From assembly GCF_000143415.4 (NCBI RefSeq), contig NW_003314265.1:798944-862943 (forward strand): a stretch of DNA of 64,000 nt. Direction: 5' to 3'. The notes below the pieces were generated by a model. That model was not told the DNA's origin and searched no databases. It saw only the letters and a list, made by a program, of their open reading frames with translations. Shown here in pieces: positions 45,793 through 56,829 of the stretch (the first letter of the stretch is position 1; each line of letters opens with the position of its first letter). This stretch comes from Selaginella moellendorffii. Its lineage: Eukaryota; Streptophyta; Lycopodiopsida; Selaginellales; Selaginellaceae. The translations under genes and the position numbers were made by a program.

Positions 45793-48670
45793 ATGGTGAC
45801 GAGCAGCAGCGCGGGGCCTCTCAGAAGCGGCTCTGGCGTGACCGCGCAGCAGCCGCAGGCGCAGTATCTGGTGCTCGCGGTCGAGGCGACGGCGGCGCTA
45901 GGCCCGTCGTGGCCGCTGCTGCGATCCGAGTATCTCGACAAGCTCGCCAGGTAATTTCTTGTTTGTTGGCGAGGATTCTCCTTCCTGATCGGTATTTTAG
46001 AGCGTTCTATGGTCAAGATGGGAATGTCCAGGTGAGAATTTATTTTTTCTCTCTCGGTGGTTCTCTCACGGTCGTGGCTTTCTAGAAGGACAATGGGGCT
46101 ACTCTGGAGATGGCGCTCGTGGTCTTTCGAGGCCATGATTCCTACAGTGGTAGGCAAAGACTTTAGAGAGGTTTATCCATCTATCACAGGCTGCCTGCTC
46201 CAGAGAAGTGGCTGGACGCCGAGCTTGGAGCTGTTCCAGCTATGGCTATCGTCCATCGATTTCTCGGGTGGTGGATTTGGCGAAGTTGCTGTGGCGGAGG
46301 GATTAGCGGAAGCTCTTGTGGTAAGCATATATAAGTTTCATTTTGAATAATGAAGCTGAGGATTTTGAGCCTTGCAGATGTGTTGTCCCACGACTCAGCC
46401 GCCAAGTAACCAGGCATGCCAGAGACATTGTATTTTGGTGCCAGCTTCAAATCCTCACAGGCTTCAAGCTCCCGTCCCTCATCCGCCTCTAAGCACTGGC
46501 GCGGACGCGAAGCCGGACCAGTGGTGGCTTGCGGATGCTGAAACCGTTGCAAGGGCATTCTCTCAGGTTGCTTTATGCATTTTCTCATAGACGATTGTTT
46601 TCTCACATCGTGTTTTCCTTCAGTGCCATATATCTCTTTCAGTTGTTTGTCCGCGGCAGTTACCATCGTTAAAGAACCTGTACTCAGTGGTATGCTATTG
46701 CTAATTCTTATATGCCTTTCCTTAAGGCTTTTGAGATCAGGCCAAGCAAAATCCTCGAGCTTCTGACCCTTCGAATGAGATTGCCAAGCACACGCAGCAC
46801 CTTGTCTTAATCTCCGAGAGCTTTTTGGAGGCCAGGAATTGCTTGCGTCGTGTCATTCAGGCTCCTGCACTTGCTGCTGTTAGTATGCCACCATCGCCTA
46901 CAAGTGTAAAAGTTGAGCAGCAAGCTGCTGCTCCTTTGGCGGTGCAGACTACACAACCAGTACCTGCAACTGCGGTGCCATCAGTATCCACTGGCACAGG
47001 TCTCCTTAATTTTAATTTCGTGAAGGCTTGGCTAACTTCTTTCTTTTGTCTCGCAGTGCCTACCAATGGAAGGCAATCACAGATCATGTCAAATGGTAGC
47101 ATACCCATGTCAACTGTAAAGATTGTAAGAAATTTTTTGTATGTTTCGTTTCTTGCAGGAGCACGTCTCGACCTCTGGTCCGCTCTCATATGGCTCGCCG
47201 CCTATGGTGAACACAAGTATGGCAGCAGTTTCTCTTCCGATACAAAGCTCGGGGGCCACTTCAGATATGAGCCAAGACGTTCTTCGTCCCCCACTCGCCT
47301 CAGACGCATCGACTGCTGTTCAGGACTTTAAGAGCATCAACACTAACCCTTTGCAATCGCATCGTCCGGTTCCTGCTGCGAGCGTGCTGAATCAAATCAG
47401 GTAGGGAGCAGGCTCAGCAGCGGTATCAAGCATTCTCTCTGCTGGATCTTTAGCAGTGGGACAAGTTGGTATGGGGATCACACAACCAGTTAGTCAGCCA
47501 GCCAGCATGGCACATGGACTTAGTGGCGATGCAGGTAGTGCAACCCTGGGACCAGTACAAGGAAATGCAAATACTAGCAGCATTCTGCCGTCGAATGCTC
47601 CTGCGGGGATGATGCAACCAGCTAGTATGCCAAGTGGCTTACCTCCGGTGGCGAGCACGGTTGGAATGGCCCAGAGTTTGCAAGCTGCAAATCCTCTCGT
47701 GGTTGCCAGAGCGTCCAGGGTGCCGGACTTGGAATGCCGCATAGATCGATAGCAGCACCGAGCAACTCTGTTGGGAGCGCTCCGAATGCTGGTGTGATGC
47801 TTCCGATGTCTCAGCCTGGTCAGAATCCAGCAACTGGCAACGCTGGAGTATCTCATCTAGTCTCGAATGGTGTTGCCACTACACCACCGCAGCAGCCTGC
47901 GAATACAAAGTACACGAAGCTCTGGCAGGTGCTGGTTTTGACTTTGTGTTGCTTCTCCTTTCTCAAAATTGGTGTGACAGGGGACATTGGCAGGCCAGAG
48001 GCATGGAAAGCCAGTTCAAATCTGTAGCTTGGAGGTGAAAAGTCTCGATATCTGGATACGAATGCACATGAATTTCATCTCTATTTTTTTTATGGCAGGG
48101 ATACCGGCAAACCTCGTCTCCTGAAACGTACGTATTTACTTATGGAAATTAACATGTGACCATGCGTTGCAGGTTGGCTACCGATTGGCCGCTGACAATG
48201 CAGATAGTGCGTTTAATTACACGGGACTACATGAGCAAGTATGGAACGGGAACTTTATTTTCATCTGTTGTTATTGATTTTTCTTTTCCTTCCTTTCAGC
48301 AGGAAGGAAAGGCCGAGCTTCTGGTTTTCAGGCCACTAAATCAACATGGATTCCTCCAGCAGCTCGCAGATAAAAAACTGGTACATATAGAAAAAAAATT
48401 CTTCTCCAGGGCAACTGATTTTCCTTGTTTTACTTCCAGTGTGCTGTCATTTAGCTCCCCTCGCAGACGTTGCTGCTTGCCAGCGCTGATAAACCACAGC
48501 GAATGATTGGAATGCTGTTTCCAGAGGTAAGCACATCTTTCTCAAAGCCTGTGAGGTGTTCGTGACCGCACAACAGAGCAAACCTCCGCAGATGATGCCG
48601 GGTGGATCTCAAATGCCCATGGTCGGCTCTGGTGGCACACAAATTCCAGGACAAAGTTACCTCCTCTAGA
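45793..48670 (+). pseudogene. MED25: Mediator subunit 25 (PFT1) copy with nonsense codons
   Basis: The 5' exons encode an intact VWA domain (45793-45950, 46001-46031, 46086-46149, 46190-46320, 46378-46566, 46624-46689, 46741-46999): YLVLAVEATAALGPSW, VFRGHDSYS, LLQRSGWTPSLELFQLWLSS, FSGGGFGEVAVAEGLAEAL, QRHCILVPASNPHRL, SLSVVCPRQLPSLKNLYS. Later exons hold the Gln/Ser/Pro-rich linker and the activator-interacting domain (KYTKLWQ, TDWPLTMQIVRLI, LLVFRPLNQHGFL). Within this later half are an in-frame TAG at 47402-47404, a frame change near 47700, a splice junction near 48237 that does not keep phase, and a TAG at 48452-48454 where the family has a Gln in CAVIQLPSQTLL. The first two could be avoided by alternative introns; the last cannot in any model I tried. 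It is probably a recent pseudogene, or a truncated VWA-only protein. Confidence 0.7.
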
Positions 48671-48829
48671 TTGTAAGGTTTGGTTTGATGGACGGATTGG
48701 AGAAAAGTTCTCGAGTCGTCTTAGAAGGTGGCATGTTAAGAGTCTCATGCTTCAATAACACTTTATACTACTCGAGTCACAAAAGATGTCCACGCTTCTG
48801 TTATGGTGGCGATCACTACCTCGTCACAA

Positions 48830-49870
48830 TCACTCCATCTCGATTGCTGCTATACCGCTGTTGACAAGTGCTGGCCAGATCCCCAAGCGTGGAACTCGGC
48901 AATCTACCTTGCCATGATCATAGTCGTGCTGATCGCGAGCGTCAGCTTGTGCCTGGAGGCGAAGCTCACGGTGGACGTGGGAGTGAGTCGTGACTTTGGC
49001 TACGTAGATTGGAACCGCGCCTTGCGAGCAGGGAGGCGATCAAGCAGCGCTCGCTGGTTCCGCTTGCTTCCCAGTTCGTGGCAGGCAGAAGGGAAAGCTC
49101 CATTTCTCTTGCGCTTGCTTGCAGGCTTGTTTGCTGTAGTGGGCCTACGGCCACCTCAAGAACATCACCTTCCACGACAGCTTCGTTCCAGATCGATGCC
49201 TCGAGGAGCTCTACTCGCAGACCTTCAGACCTTCGAGCGGAAGGCCTCCTACGTGGGAGCTGCTAGAGGATACACCCAAGCCGCGGGGCGCAGCCCAATC
49301 TCTCCGGCTTTCGGCCTCTCGGCGGACAACTTTCTCTAGTACGGGGTAGAGCTCGCGGCCGAACGAGTGCCGGAATCTCTTCTGGGCACTCCGGGGCGGC
49401 CGGTGAGGAGTGGTGGTGGCGGCGACGCTCAAGACCCATTCCGAGCTTCCTCTCGGCGGTGTACAATATCACCGCCAAGAACGAGCTCAGATGAGTCGGA
49501 CCACTTCTTCCGACCTTCCAGAGGTCGCTGGAGCCATTGTTGACTCTCGTCCGCCGGGGCTTGACCTGGTCAGCGTCTCATTGACCACATTTTCTTCCTT
49601 CGAGGAGTGGCAGGGTCGTTGGGAGCCTTTCTCCGGCTTCCAGGCTGATCCCGCGAGAGACCCACTGGAGCTGCTCTTGTCGCCGGTGGCGCGCCCCCGA
49701 GACAATGCCGTGAATCCAGCATGTCTCTGGCAGGTCATTCCCTCGACGAGCTGGGCCGAGGATGTCACAGGCTGTCCGGGATGAAGCTGCGAGAGATCTC
49801 ACAAGTGCAAACAAGCTGCTAGCGCCTTATATGACAAACTGGGAGCAGTCGCTTGTTTGGAGAGCACTAT
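48830..49870 (+). pseudogene. FAD-linked oxidase relic (berberine-bridge-like)
   Basis: Out-of-frame pieces resemble FAD-binding oxidases with a PCMH fold: CWPDPQAWNS near 48872, YTQAAGRSPISPAFGLSADN near 49275, NLFWALRG followed by GVVVAATLKTH near 49373-49450, YNITAKN near 49467, and AVRDEAARDLTSANKLLAPY near 49769. Stops and frameshifts separate them. The similarity is by eye and only the glycine-rich FAD-binding pieces are persuasive. Confidence 0.45.
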
Positions 49871-50150
49871 CCACGGCTGTATGGTGTGTCATCACTTCTG
49901 CGCATCGAAATCTCCGCTGCTGGAGCTTCTGTTTCTCAAGATCTTTTAAGCAGGTTTGCGAGGCAGTGGAACAGGATCCTGTCGAGAACCGTATTGAGGA
50001 GAAAGAGGCTCCAATGAAGCCCCGGGCATCGCCATACGTCCTCGCAAACGCCAGCTCCCACGATAGTGCAGTGTTCGCCGCCAAGACGACGCTGTCGCGG
50101 TTCCGAGTCGAGCTCCAACGCCGCCGCGACACCAACTTCCCCGGCCAGAT
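49871..50150. other. Intergenic gap at CRN-like 3' end
   Basis: No gene is supported. Short ORFs run on both strands. The 3' UTR of the minus-strand ATPase gene is expected here. Confidence 0.35.
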
Positions 50151-52106
50151 TTATGGAGAGAAAAGGAGCTCACTCCTGTTCACTCCCTCCGTCAGGTTCA
50201 GCGACCGGCTGTCCTGCCAACCATCGCAAGCATAATTTCCGACCATCTTTGCATCGTCCGAGGACAACCACACATTGTAGAAGATGACTTCCTCCTTCGC
50301 ATGCGACGGTTTGAAGTCCTTGACAGCAGGCCGTCCGTCCAGGATAAAGTTGAGCATGTAGACCACACAGGAGTGCATCTTCGCATACATCTCGGATTTC
50401 TCCCAGTGCTCTTCCAAGCTTTTTAGAGTTCCTTGCCTCAGAAGCTCTAACGCAAACCATCTGTTCCTGACACCGTCTTTGACAAATATATCCAAGCGAC
50501 TCCTCTTATTGTCTTTCGTTTTTGGCTCCGGTATCACAATCCAGTTCTGATGGGGATACGCTCCCAACAAAACTGCCTTCAGCTTGACAAACATTTCGAA
50601 CTGGATACTGTACTCCGAAGCAAGCGAATCCTCATTCTGTGACTCCGCTCTTTCAAAAATGCTCCGGTCCAGCCTTTCAATGGTCCTGCTGATCACCCAA
50701 GCGTGATCCAACCTTGGTGGACGTGGACCTGCTTCCACGCTATGGCTTAGACGAACATAAAGACCATAGAGTAGAGTCGACATGAGAAGCAGAGACGAGA
50801 ACTTCAAGTCACATAGCACGCCATCCGGATTCGTATCAACCACCACACCTTCAGACAGCAGAAGTTCCACAGTTTCATCGTAGGGGACTTTGACGTTGCC
50901 ACCGGCTCTCAATAGCAACAAGAGCAGCTCCTTTCCACGGGGCTCAAGAGCCTTGCAGGTGGAGATAATAGCATAGTACGTAGCCTTGACGAAAATCTTG
51001 CCAATGAGTTTGTCCTTGCGCAGTTGCAACCACATTTCAAGAGTCCTCGTGCTCTTGTCGATGAACTCTCGGTGCAGCAAGTCACAGCATGCGCCTACCA
51101 GTCCCTTGTGTCCCGACGTCAATTCCAGCATCGATGCAGCTATAGCTTCCCTGTCAACTGAGATGAATGTATCCTTCTCGTACTGCCACAGCAACAACTC
51201 TATGTCTGACAGTGTAAAGCCGGTGGAAGCCATTCGGAACTCGTCCGAAAACGGAGAGTTTTCACCGCCCGGCGAGGGAAGATAGAAACCGGGAGGAGCC
51301 CCTTGGATTCTCTTTCGACGGGCAAGTTTCAGCTCCAACAGCAACGAATCTGTGCCAATAGCTAAGACCGAGAGCAGCCGATTCTTGTGCCGGTCCTGCT
51401 TCAAGTTCCGCACTGTGGCGAGAAACGATTGCTTGAAATCTTCAGACAGCTTCGAAAAAACGTTCAACTCGTCAAAGATGAGAATCACCGGCCTGTCGTC
51501 TTTCCCTTGACCCTTTCTGAACATGCTCATAAACTTACTGGAGCCGAAAGTCATAGTTGGATCCGGCTCAAGGTCCCCACTCGAACGCAGAAACTCCACA
51601 ACCATGTCCCAGCGATCGCTATCAGTAAACTGTGGATCTACAATCTGCCGCGGAAAACTCACGTAGATGCTGCAGAACTTCTCTTCTAGAAGGCGCCGTA
51701 CATAAAGAGCCGTTGTCGTTTTTCCACTCTGCCTCACGCCGGTGAGAACACAGTACTTGCCTTGCTCTAGATCGATGGCAAGTGTGCTCACGTCAGGCTT
51801 GACATAGTAATTGAGAATCTCGTCACAGCCATTTGCGGGAGCAAACGATTTTGTCCCCTTAGGCAGCGACCTCTTGAGCTCTCTACTGAAATCTTCTTCT
51901 GAACCTGCCCTCTCTCTCTTAAGAGAATGCTGGGGTCTAAAACCTTCTGATCGCACACTACTTCTACTGCTACTTGCATAACGTGTATGCTCGTAATCGT
52001 CGCCATACTGATCACCGCGAGAACGGCTGTGCCCGGAATGACGATGATCTTCTCTGTGCCGCGAAACCCTGTCTCTGTCACCTCTCAGCTCATACTGCCC
52101 TGCCAT
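50151..52106 (-). CDS. STAND-type P-loop ATPase with nuclease-like C terminus (Crinkler-family-like)
   Basis: The intronless gene encodes 651 aa. Residues 1-85 are Arg/Ser/His-rich and disordered (nuclear-type). A P-loop NTPase follows: Walker A GVRQSGKT at 123-130 and Walker B VILIFDEL at 207-214. After a helical middle part, the C-terminal region has SRLDIFVKDG, then WFALELLRQGTLKSLEEHW at about 552-570. This matches the pattern of the PD-(D/E)XK-like domain at the end of Crinkler (CRN) proteins, where an acidic strand, an E-L-L/R-x-G strand and an EH helix recur. CR-type proteins with this NTPase-plus-nuclease layout are known as oomycete and fungal effectors and from some free-living eukaryotes (established for the family). 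Assignment here is by motif, not search. A generic AAA ATPase is the main alternative. No secretion signal is visible. Confidence 0.6.
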   Translation of the reverse strand: MAGQYELRGDRDRVSRHREDHRHSGHSRSRGDQYGDDYEHTRYASSSRSSVRSEGFRPQHSLKRERAGSEEDFSRELKRSLPKGTKSFAPANGCDEILNYYVKPDVSTLAIDLEQGKYCVLTGVRQSGKTTTALYVRRLLEEKFCSIYVSFPRQIVDPQFTDSDRWDMVVEFLRSSGDLEPDPTMTFGSSKFMSMFRKGQGKDDRPVILIFDELNVFSKLSEDFKQSFLATVRNLKQDRHKNRLLSVLAIGTDSLLLELKLARRKRIQGAPPGFYLPSPGGENSPFSDEFRMASTGFTLSDIELLLWQYEKDTFISVDREAIAASMLELTSGHKGLVGACCDLLHREFIDKSTRTLEMWLQLRKDKLIGKIFVKATYYAIISTCKALEPRGKELLLLLLRAGGNVKVPYDETVELLLSEGVVVDTNPDGVLCDLKFSSLLLMSTLLYGLYVRLSHSVEAGPRPPRLDHAWVISRTIERLDRSIFERAESQNEDSLASEYSIQFEMFVKLKAVLLGAYPHQNWIVIPEPKTKDNKRSRLDIFVKDGVRNRWFALELLRQGTLKSLEEHWEKSEMYAKMHSCVVYMLNFILDGRPAVKDFKPSHAKEEVIFYNVWLSSDDAKMVGNYACDGWQDSRSLNLTEGVNRSELLFSP

Positions 52107-54107
52107 ACCCTCCCTAACCCTATGTTGAAATTTCAGGTATATCTTGGGATATTTCTACTTTCCCACAGATTTGTATCCTCGATTTTCCGATGCTGTGAAT
52201 AAGTCAGGAAATAATAAACGATAGATATTCTCCCTCACCATACGCATACCTTGTCATGAAATTTTTATAATTAAACTAGAAGGTGATCTCAAACAAAAGA
52301 TCATCACACACATTTTACATCCTCGACTCCAAAGATAACAGACATACCTTCTTCCTCTAGCCACCTACCTTGGAGCGCAGTGGGAGGAAGACATTTCTTC
52401 TAGGGTTAGAGTCATGGAGCCGTGAGAGCGCTAGCAAGCCGATCGCGGGGCACTGGATGACGCATTTCAAGTTCACGGCAGGTGATATTTCGAGTCTTTG
52501 TCCCTTGATCGCTCGAAGAATAAGCGTGCGTCAAGAGTAACCTGGAAATCGCGGTTTGTATTTCCGATTCCCATTCTCGACAACGGCATCTTGTTTCGTA
52601 GAATTCCAAGCTTGCCAAGGCGGAGCAGCTACAGTAGCATTGAATGTAAGATCTCCAACGAGAATGCCATGCTGAAAGTAAAGCACAGCGAAGACACAAA
52701 GCTTTGGAATAGTGTGGAGGCCAAAGTCTTGTCGGCCAGCGCCTTCTTTGAGAATCACAAAGACTCTACACTCTCTTGAAAATCAAGTCTATGTCCTTTC
52801 ATCGTTTTGAAACCATTTTGTTCTAATTTATGTGAACTAGCTGATGGTCTTTTCATACTGCTTTTTTTTTTTCTTACAGGCGATGCTTGAGATTAAATGC
52901 CATGAGGTGAGCAAAAACACATGAGTTCTCTCGAAATGTTCTGAGAAGTTTATCATCTTTCTTCTCTTTCACACAGGCAAAACATGGAGCACCAATGTAC
53001 ATATCCAAGACATCACGCTAGTCTCTTTGATGGAAGCCTTCATAATTCTTGGCATTTTGGTGAGCAAGCCAGAACCTTCTTTCATGTTTTAAATCACTCT
53101 TTGCAGCTTGGATATCTAGTGGGCAGCATAGAAATCTCTTCTTCCGCAAAGAGACGAGTTGAGAGGCCGTCAATGCCACGTTACTTGAGACAAGCGGCAG
53201 TGAAAGGCTCAAAAAGAAAAAGTCAAAGAGCTGAAATCCAGATGATTACACTTGCTTGTAAAGTACCTCAACAATCCCTCAAACTTCTTCTCTATCTCCT
53301 AGGATTTCTGTCACTAAGGATCACAATAAGTCTCTTTTCATGCTTCAATCTATCCTTTTCAGGCTTACATTGTACATCAATCTATCCTTCTCATGAGCCC
53401 CATTTACAAGTCCATCAAGGCACTGTGGCATGAACATCATTGAGTCCGAATGAGTACCAAAACACCATTTGTGGCTGCCATCCCACAGGAGTTTCTTCTT
53501 CATGTAAGCTTCAGCTCAAAAGAAACTCTCATTTCTTTACTTCTTTTGTCCGTACAGATGATACAACATTGTAGCACCAAAGCTAACAAGGATGGTCCTA
53601 CATTTTACACTCCCACAAAATTTAAGTCTCTAGCCAGAGTAAGTATTTGTCAGGGATGATCTCAAGTGAAACGAACTAGATCAAGAGAGTTTCCTTTCAA
53701 AGAGAATTTTTCTTTCAAAGCTGAACTAATAGGATTTTCATGAAAACTCACAGGTTGGTCTCATTGGAGTGAATTGCTACTCCAAAGATCTCTGGCTCTC
53801 TTGGTGTCACTGTGTTCCACTTTTTCTTGCTGGACACACTATCACTGTAAATTTTCTGTCAAGTATCACCACACTTAGTTTTTTTTCTTCAGTGCACCGC
53901 AGTGCTCACCCAACCCACCACTGCACGCCCACCCAGCACCGAACTGCACCACCTACCACTGCCCGCGCCACCACCGCCCATGCCGCCCACCACGCCGCCA
54001 CCACCCACCGACCACCGGAAACTAACTATTTTGTAAAAAAAGGCTCATGACCAGGGAAACTATCTATTCTTCCAGCCCTCGCTCTTGACTTTCTCAAAGC
54101 GGGATTA
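52107..54107 (+). other. Unresolved region, possible decayed or unrecognised spliced gene
   Basis: Plus-strand segments look exon-like. 52640-52779 reads SIECKISNENAMLKVKHSED onward. After an acceptor at about 52878, AMLEIKCHE ends at a GTGAGC donor. After an acceptor at 52977, TWSTNVHIQDITLVSLMEAF ends at GTGAGC. After 53106, LGYLVGSIEISSSAKRRVER runs on. The first junction lacks a proper donor and the frames cannot all be joined, so this may be a pseudogene. I recognise no family. 53893-54018 is a CACC-rich low-complexity tract. Confidence 0.3.
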
Positions 54108-55258
54108 TTACTCCTTTATCACCTCTTGGTCTTGGAACTTTGCCTGGTCTTGTAGATCACGGATCTTCTCCTGGAGAAACAGCTTCTGGGCTTCGAGCTT
54201 CTGGATCTCATCCTGCAGCGACAACCTTATATTCTCCAAGAATGCAATCAAAAACTTGATCTGACCTTGTACTTCTCCAGCTCCTCGTTCGCTTCTACAA
54301 ATGCCTCCCACACAGCTTCCTCGGACGAAGGGAAGTGGACTCTCTGGCTTTGAGATATGAGCAAGGCTCGCGCACCGGCGCTGGTCAGCTGCTGCTCGAA
54401 CGCGTCCATCTCCTCCTTGGGCCGCAAGAGGCACAGATAGACGGGCCATGCGAATCGCGTCCAAAAGGGGAAGAAGACGAGGCAGACCTGTGAGACTGTC
54501 AAGAGGCATCTGCCAGAAACAAGACGGCTCACACTCGTCAGATACGAAAAGACATACACCACGAGTATGGCGATGAACAAGGCCAGATAGTCGAAGGTGT
54601 CCATGTACTCAGCAGCCAGCAACGGATCCTGCTGGTGTTGCAACCTCCACATGACGACGGTGGCAAAGAGCCAATATGGAAGGTAAACCAAAAATCTGAC
54701 GATCTGCCAGTTCCTGTTGATCCTGCAGTAGTGTATGCTATAGCCAGATATTCCAAATTCAATCAACAAGCGTTAAGTCGGAGAGTCTGAAACAAGAAAA
54801 GCTTTTGCTTACCCTCCATTCTCCATATTGAAGTTACTGAAGATGGCAACGGTTGACATGCCCACGATGGGAACAAGACAGATGCCCGCAAAAGCGTAGT
54901 ACTCCCAGCGCCATCTCTTGACGTTGTGGCTGAGCTCGTACATGCGGCGGAGCCGAAAAGCGGTGAACATGAACCAGAAGCAGAAGCAGAATCCTTGCAG
55001 CCAAAACAGCCAGAGCTTGCAGCTTTGCAATGGCCCGACTGTGCTGAAGTGCCCATTGTTAACAAACACCGTTGCTATCCAAGCCAGCCCAGCCACGGAG
55101 CTAATGAGTATGAAGTGAATCCCACCCTGGGCAAGAAAGTAGGAGCGCTGGCGATGGACAAAGAGCACGCCATTTGCTATGGTGAAGGGTATTGTGGCGG
55201 CAATGCCAAAGCCTAGGAGGATGTAATCTATAGTAGAATCTGGGCGATTGGTGACCAT
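54108..55258 (-). CDS. Multi-pass membrane protein with C-terminal coiled coil, unrecognised
   Basis: Three exons (55258-54813, 54722-54273, 54225-54108) give about 337 aa. Hydrophobic segments, by eye about six or seven, begin with YILLGFGIAATIPFTIANGV and continue through IHFILISSVAGLAWIATVFV, WLFWLQGFCFCFWFMFTAF, YAFAGICLVPIVGMSTVAIF, LVYLPYWLFATVVMW, LALFIAILVVYVFSY and LTVSQVCLVFFPFW. A short extramembrane part follows and ends in a strongly heptad-like coil (LSLQDEIQKLEAQKLFLQEK). The topology resembles GPCR or RGS1-type 7TM proteins, but I see no RGS domain. The function is unknown. A 52-bp-arm inverted repeat lies 66 bp upstream of its start. Confidence 0.75.
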
Positions 55259-55324
55259 CTCTTCCCAGTGCCCCAGTGATCAATTGATTTCTTGGCCAAG
55301 CTCGATCAATCCTTCAAGCTACAA

Positions 55325-55515
55325 CCACTGGAAACTTTCAAACTCCAGTGTAGCTAGAAGAACTAAAAGCAAGTGGTGAAAACTTTCAAAGTCTAGAAGA
55401 ACGTGGACACTTTCAAAGTCCTTAGAAGAATTAAAAGCAAATAGAACAAACCTAGTCAAAGTTTTGCTTGCTTTTAGTTCTTCTAGTTACATTGGACTTT
55501 GAAAGTTTTCCATGG
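55325..55515. repeat. Inverted repeat with 52-bp arms and internal copies
   Basis: The left arm (55325-55376) and the reverse complement of the right arm (55464-55515) share nearly the whole block from GGAAACTTTCAAA to AGAAGAACTAAAAGCAA, with a few mismatches. Two further direct partial copies lie in the loop, near 55378 and 55409. The transcript would fold into a long hairpin. It sits just upstream of the membrane-protein gene. Confidence 0.85.
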
Positions 55516-56829
55516 CACGTAGAAATGATGGATCACTTGATAATTTTCTTAGTCTTTATCACTTATTTAGTTTGATGTGGTATTTTAGTTATTAGTTAGG
55601 GTGATGCTGCAACACAGTTGAACAACTAGTAGCGCTTGTTTATGGCAATCTATTTGTTACTTAACATTTACATGGCTTTTGAATAGTTCATCTGGTATGA
55701 TTTTTGTATGATATTTGCATTAGAATTTAATATGGATAGCCATTTCACACACATTCAACTATACTACATACCATTTGAACAAATTTAGAGATCTAACAAA
55801 TATTCTTATCTAATGGATCAGAATTTTCTGAAGGGTAAAAACATTTGTCTGACCTGCCATATTAGTGATAAATTTTGATAATGTGAAAAATCAATGGAAA
55901 TTTTATTCTTCTTACCTCTAAGAAAATATTATTCACAAAAATTAGAATTTTTTCCAATTGCAGAAATAATTTTCCAAAAGGAAATTAATTTTTTATAGGA
56001 ACCCTTAAATTCCTATGGGATAAAAGAAAGAATCTCCACTCAGAAAATTAATTCTCTCTATGGGATAGACTTATAGAAAGTTTGTCTTTGCATTAGTGAT
56101 AAGTTTTCTTGCTTGTAAGAAAAAAATAATTCCCAGCTGATATATTTTTCCTTTAGGGGGGTCTCCTATGTTGAAATGTATTATTTAATTTTCTTTAAAT
56201 ATACTAAAAAAGGTAAATTATTTTTTATAAATCTAGGGCCTTAATAAAAACCTTGTCCTCGCAAGTGATATATGCAATTAGTATATAGTGGGCTTTTTGG
56301 GCAAAGGAATCAAAGTCCAAGACACTTGTGAAACTAATCAGAATCACTAAGCAAATGTAACAAGAGCTTTAACAAAATAAATAAATAAAAAATAACACAC
56401 TAAAGAGAGAGAAAGGAATGACTTACTCTAAATCTTTACCTTACAACATGCATAAATAAGGACCTTCCCATAAATATATGTTTAGCAGTTCCCAATGGGA
56501 AATAAATGTTCTTAACAAGAGCAAAAAAACATCCTATAGTAGAAGAGAGAAGATTATACATTAGAAAATAATCATGAAAAAAGATTAATCAACCAAAATT
56601 AATATCCTTAATGCATTTACTAAATATATATACCTCTATGTGATATGTAAAAATGCATGGGATTGAAATTATGCCTCCTAGTCATTTGAGATCTTAATCA
56701 CTGCCAAGGGGTTGTTATAAGAAAAAATATATATGTGAGGATGATTCCCAATATACCAAAATGAAGGAATATTTACTTTGTCATATGCATCCAAATTTCT
56801 TATCCAAATTGTTTAAGTTATCCTATCCC

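Noticed and set aside
45402-46157. Minus-strand 251-codon frame
   Set aside because: Overlaps MED25 exons antisense and has no domain; the plus strand matches the VWA domain exon by exon.
47401-47492. Alternative intron that would skip the MED25 TAG at 47402
   Set aside because: A GTAGGG donor with a TTAG acceptor at 47492 keeps phase, so this stop alone is not proof of a pseudogene; but it cannot explain the TAG at 48452, so the pseudogene call stands on that.
47651-47710. Alternative 50-nt intron that would fix the MED25 frame change near 47700
   Set aside because: GTTGGA...TTGCCAG keeps phase and could be real; I therefore do not count this site as firm damage.
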